Shown one piece after another: positions 60,401-64,000 of a stretch of DNA of 64,000 nucleotides. The translations under genes were made by a program, and so were the position numbers. Position 1 is the first letter of the stretch. Every line of letters starts with the position of its first letter. The DNA comes from Megalopta genalis (lineage: Eukaryota > Arthropoda > Insecta > Hymenoptera > Halictidae), in NCBI RefSeq assembly GCF_051020955.1, contig NC_135018.1, forward strand, positions 8,309,939-8,373,938, given 5' to 3'. Below the pieces are notes generated by a model. The model saw only the letters and a program-made list of their open reading frames with translations, was not told the DNA's origin and did no database searches.

Positions 60401-61170
60401 ACTGCGTTCAACGCGTCCGCGAAACAGCATTCTAATCAAGTGTACAAATCCGAGCGGATCGCGAGCTCTGTATATTTTGCGCTCACTTCCGGCTCGATAT
60501 CGCTACGAGGAATATGCTTCTGACGCCACGCCGTGCAGAGCCGCTGTCGATCGGATCAAGTGTCGCTCATCAGTATTCAAATGACAATCAAACTTCACGA
60601 GCCCGGTAACTGCCGATTAATTCTGTAAACAATCTCGTTCCGACGCCGCTTCACCGAAACCCCAAAACGTCCTTAACTCTTCGACTACCCAACCAATATG
60701 TATACGCGTCACGATCCAATGACAGATTTCTTTTGTCGCAACAAGTCCGCTTGTTCTTGCCATCTTGCTAAACAATTCTGAAATCCGTAGATGTTGTTAT
60801 GAACTGTTAACAGTTAACCCTCTGCACTACAAAGCTTTTTCTGATATTCCCACCAAACACATGGCAATATATATTATTATAATATACCAAATATATTTAA
60901 TATTTTTATTATTATTATTATTATATTATTTAATATTTTCTCATTATTTGGTATAATATTTATTATAATATGCTAAAAGTTGAATTGGGATAAAAATCAT
61001 TATGCTGCTTGACATTTTATAAGAATTAATATATCAAAGACTTTGTGTTTTTATTGATGTATTTTATATGATTACCTTACGGTGTAATAATTTAGCGGCG
61101 TCGTATCGGCGTTATCCACGAATTTCAAGCAAGAGCAGGTAATTTTTATATGTTTCAGTGGCTGTAGCTT
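57470..61170. other. Unremarkable intron sequence
   Basis: A mix of AT-rich and GC-richer DNA with only chance ORFs. A GC-rich short repeat (TGCGATGCGA, CACGTTGCGATGCGATCC) is at 60310-60350. AT repeats are at 60870-60970. No gene was recognised. Confidence 0.45.
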
Positions 61171-61410
61171 AACTATGGTTCTATCGATTTTTATGAAATT
61201 TCAGTATGCATATAAGTTATCCAGATAGAGAAAAAATTGAAGAAACCTCAGTTTTCTATTTTTTCGTGTCATTCCAAGTAATAGCAAAATGAAGAAAAGT
61301 ATTTTAGTCATTATCTAGTAACATCCAAAAAAGGTTTACATCGCTTGGCCCAATTATAAAATAGTTACTCCGTTTTAAAAGCTGTGCGAATATTTTGACA
61401 ACCGACTGTA
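61170..61410. repeat. Interspersed repeat, related to 27820-28020
   Basis: It shares TCATTCCAAGTAATAGCA with the earlier copy and ends GAATATTTTGACAACCGACT, typical of a Tc1/mariner-type 3' end. No coding sequence is intact. Confidence 0.5.
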
Positions 61411-61589
61411 TATTTCCTCACATTGACAAGGTTTATTGCAACTATTTTCTTCACAGTTTTCGATCACATCTGAGCTAAGGAGACACTAAACCGGTGCCTC
61501 AACATCCCCTAAAAAGATTGCAACTATCTAGTTATATTACTATTTTAAATCTTGTGTACTCACTTTTGCCTTTTACTATATGTGCAAAC

Positions 61590-61590
<1 letters not shown>

Positions 61591-61628
<38 letters not shown>

Positions 61629-61815
61629 AGAGAGAAGAGAGAGAGAGAAAAGAGAGAGAGAAGAGAGAGAGAAGAGAGAGAGAAGAGAGAGAGAAAAGAG
61701 AGAGAGAGAAGAGAGAGAGAAGAGAGAGAGAAAAGAGAGAGAGAGAGAAGAGAGAGAGAAGAGAGAGAGAGAAGAGAGAGAAAGAAGAGAGAGAGAGAAG
61801 AGAGAGAGAGAGAGA
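61591..61815. repeat. Compound (GA)n / GAGAGAA array
   Basis: About 225 bases of GA with regular AGAGAGAGAAGAG interruptions. It generates spurious Arg-Glu ORFs on one strand and Ser-Leu ORFs on the other. Confidence 0.95.
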
Positions 61816-61859
61816 TCATCATACTAATAAAAATATATAGCTACATTTAAAAGATTTCT

Positions 61860-63260
61860 CGCTCCGCAGCAAAATAATTCAAATGTTTCTCGAAAAAGCA
61901 TCGGAACGACACCTCACGGCAAAGTAACTGGTAGTAAAGGCACCGAAGAATTAATTATCTTGTCGGAAGGATGAATTTCAACGAAGGAGGGTTTTCCCTT
62001 CGCGGAATCCGTTGCTTTCCTCGGGCGTGAACGCGCGCGCGCGAGCGCGCCGCGTCGCGGCGTGTTCAAGCGTATCACAATTAATTCATTTATACGGTCC
62101 CCGCTTAATAATTAGCACAGCTTTAACTTCCATCCATAAATGCAGAAGAGAACACGGGCGCCGGGCGCGGGAAGTTTTGTAATCACTTTAAGTGCAGTCG
62201 CATACGACTTGACGAGAATTCGAGCGAGCGAAACGAACACTAAAATCCACGGCAGTTGGGAGTACTATCCCCCGGGTTCTCGGATGTCGCGTCGTTTAGA
62301 AAATTGCCGGCAGTCTGTTTCTTCGATTCGCGGGTTTGATTGAAAATTGACCGGGCACGGGACTACCGCATCGAATAAAATCATTCAATTATTATCTTAA
62401 CGGGTTCGGTTAACCGTACCAAAAGTCAGGCGATCATGATTTTATTTACGTCTTTTCAAACGAGATATTTGTTTTCTCATACTTTGCAAGAGGATTTCAT
62501 TATAGAGTATACATATGTATATTGTACATAATTTGATCACATAATTTTATTATATAATCTTAATTACGTAATTTTGTTGCATATTTTTCAAAATCATAAT
62601 TTTCGCATACAAAAACACATTTATTAATCGTAGATACGCGTTTAAAAACACACAATATGTGTTCTGTTGCAATCTATCGTAAAACACAGAACAAAAATTC
62701 CGCTTTTTCGTAACAAAGGAAAAACTAAAAGCATTTAAATGAGATTTGAAAAACGGATCCCTAACATGAGACCCAATCTGGCACTTTCAGGAAATTCATT
62801 TCCTTTTTTGCCTCTTTCCGCACATTGGGCGACGCGTTGAATGACGGGATGTGCAAGGAGCAGTCTGGATTTCGGATTTAACCCAAGAAACCCTGAACCC
62901 GTTTCATGCAATACAAATGTATTTAATATTGCTCGAAATGCCTTTAGAAAATGTATTAATTGTCTATCCAGGCTTCAGAGACGAATTTTAATGTAAATTC
63001 CGAAATAAAATGCAATTAAACCGCCAGTTTCAGTTTCGGCGATGAAAAGAAGCAGTTTAGCGGGGAGTTAAGAGAGTTCATGGCTAAAACAAGAAGAATG
63101 AGAAATTAATTAGGAAAGTTGATGCGATTTACGCCTGGTGGTAGAGAACGAAGTGTCTGGTCTACTAGTTCATGGGAAAAGTATTATGTTGTCGTGGCTA
63201 CCTCCGGCGCTGGCCAGCAGGTGGATATCTTTCCCGCAACTTCCTGATCTGTTGCCGATT
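61860..63260. other. Unremarkable intron sequence
   Basis: GCGCGCGCGCGAGCGCGC near 62030 is a short alternating purine-pyrimidine run. No gene or transposon was recognised. A GC-richer patch is at 62000-62350. Confidence 0.45.
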
Positions 63261-63266
63261 TGTATA

Positions 63267-63595
63267 CAACGTGTCCCATAATTATGTTAACATTCGAAAA
63301 GGTGTGATTCCTGAGGTCATTTGAAGTAACTTTTTCCTGAACGAAAATGCATTCCGTGGCTTTGTTTGCGAGTTATTCATGAAAAACTGTGACCAATGAG
63401 AGGCGAGAACAGCTGATGCGCGGCGGCCGAAGCCCAGTCCCGCTCATTGGCTCGACCGCCGCGCGCCAGCTGTATTCTCGCTTCTCATTGGTCATTGTTT
63501 TTCATGAGATTGCATTTTCGCTAAGGAAAAAGTTACTTCAAATGACCTCAGGGATCACCCCTTTCCGGGTGTTAACGTAATTGTGGGATACCCTG
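63267..63595 (+). mobile_element. Long-TIR palindromic MITE, copy D (short core)
   Basis: The ends are CAACGTGTCCC and GGGATACCCTG, flanked by TA on both sides. The arms match the other copies. The GC-rich core is reduced to one short CAGCTG-containing segment, so this may be a contracted form. Confidence 0.85.
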
Positions 63596-64000
63596 TATGT
63601 ACGTGTATACCGTTCTTCACCGTTTTTCCGATATCCCCGTGTCTAAGCCAAGGCCCACTAGATAACCTGACGAGTTCTTCAGCGGAACCAAGACGAAACG
63701 CTCCCTTTCATGTCCTTCATTCTTCTATCATTTACAGGGCCGTCAAGATGTAAGAAGAGAGAAATGTAAAATTGACGCGGCGCGGTGGGTGTCACTCGTC
63801 GACGCACATCATTGGCATTATCGCCACTATCGCGTTCATTAAGCCGTCATGCCACCGTAATTACATGTAGCTTCCTCTCGAGCGTCTAATATCGCGTAAG
63901 CAAGTTTTCATTACATCGTCGAGCGTTTGATTAATGTTTTAATAAAACGTTCGACAACATTTTCGTTCGCCGGCTTTTTCCCAAATCCATTTTCTCCGGT

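Larger units (their letters stand above)
34324..64000 (-). other. Upstream intron (partial, at least 29.7 kb) of the DIP-like gene
   Basis: This runs from the acceptor at 34324 to the right edge with no recognisable upstream exon. The missing part (signal peptide and the first half of Ig1) is not found on the minus strand here. GC-richer non-repetitive patches occur at 36000-36540, 42000-42790, 53560-54060 and 60050-60650. They have many chance ORFs but no recognisable domain, and could contain conserved non-coding sequence. Repeats are listed separately. Confidence 0.7.

Noticed and set aside
61494..61850. Arg-Glu-rich ORF resembling an RNA-binding or coiled-coil protein
   Set aside because: Translation of a compound GA microsatellite; open in several frames and both strands.

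Overview
The window looks like one piece of an insect gene desert, made almost entirely of intron. Two short exons on the minus strand (34113-34323 and 4761-4919) join in phase and encode parts of the first and second immunoglobulin (Ig) domains of a neuronal cell-surface protein of the DIP (Dpr-interacting protein)/lachesin-like family. The gene runs right to left. Its 5' exons (signal peptide, start of Ig1) lie beyond position 64000 and its 3' exons (rest of Ig2, Ig3, membrane anchor) lie before position 1. The three intron segments are at least 29.7 kb, 29.2 kb (complete) and at least 4.7 kb. I see no other protein-coding gene, tRNA, rRNA or CRISPR array. The organism is an insect, and I favour Hymenoptera from the repeat types and the very long introns of a DIP gene, but the order is an inference.

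Layout from left to right. 1-4760: 3' intron with a striking chain of small stem-loops (890-1395), one long-TIR palindromic element (2204-2671) and an AT-rich TTCGAATAA-type tract next to the exon. 4761-4919: Ig2 exon. 4920-34112: the large intron, with many non-autonomous DNA transposons (TTAA-flanked piggyBac-type, TA-flanked mariner/Tc1/pogo-type), a minisatellite-bearing element (11433-12477), a large TTAA element with a GTTATAGTTA array (15664-17391), seven of the eleven (GA)n/(CT)n arrays, and two large inverted repeats (32070-32345; 33016-33280). 34113-34323: Ig1 exon. 34324-64000: upstream intron with more of the same transposon families, a possible solo LTR (37470-37959), further GA arrays and a near-perfect 64-bp-arm hairpin (51454-51609).

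Most ORFs in the window are chance or repeat-derived frames: GA/CT repeats, the 32-bp minisatellite and GC-rich MITE cores stay open because they lack stop codons. The best candidate for something undescribed is 890-1395. It holds about eleven closely spaced hairpins. Four share a CGT triloop closed by GC pairs, and their stem sequences vary in a compensatory way, which is the signature of selected (or transposon-maintained) RNA/DNA structure. A second covariation signal is a subterminal hairpin with an [A/G]AAAT-type loop, found in several TTAA-flanked contexts. All boundaries were read by eye; no alignment, folding or database search was run.
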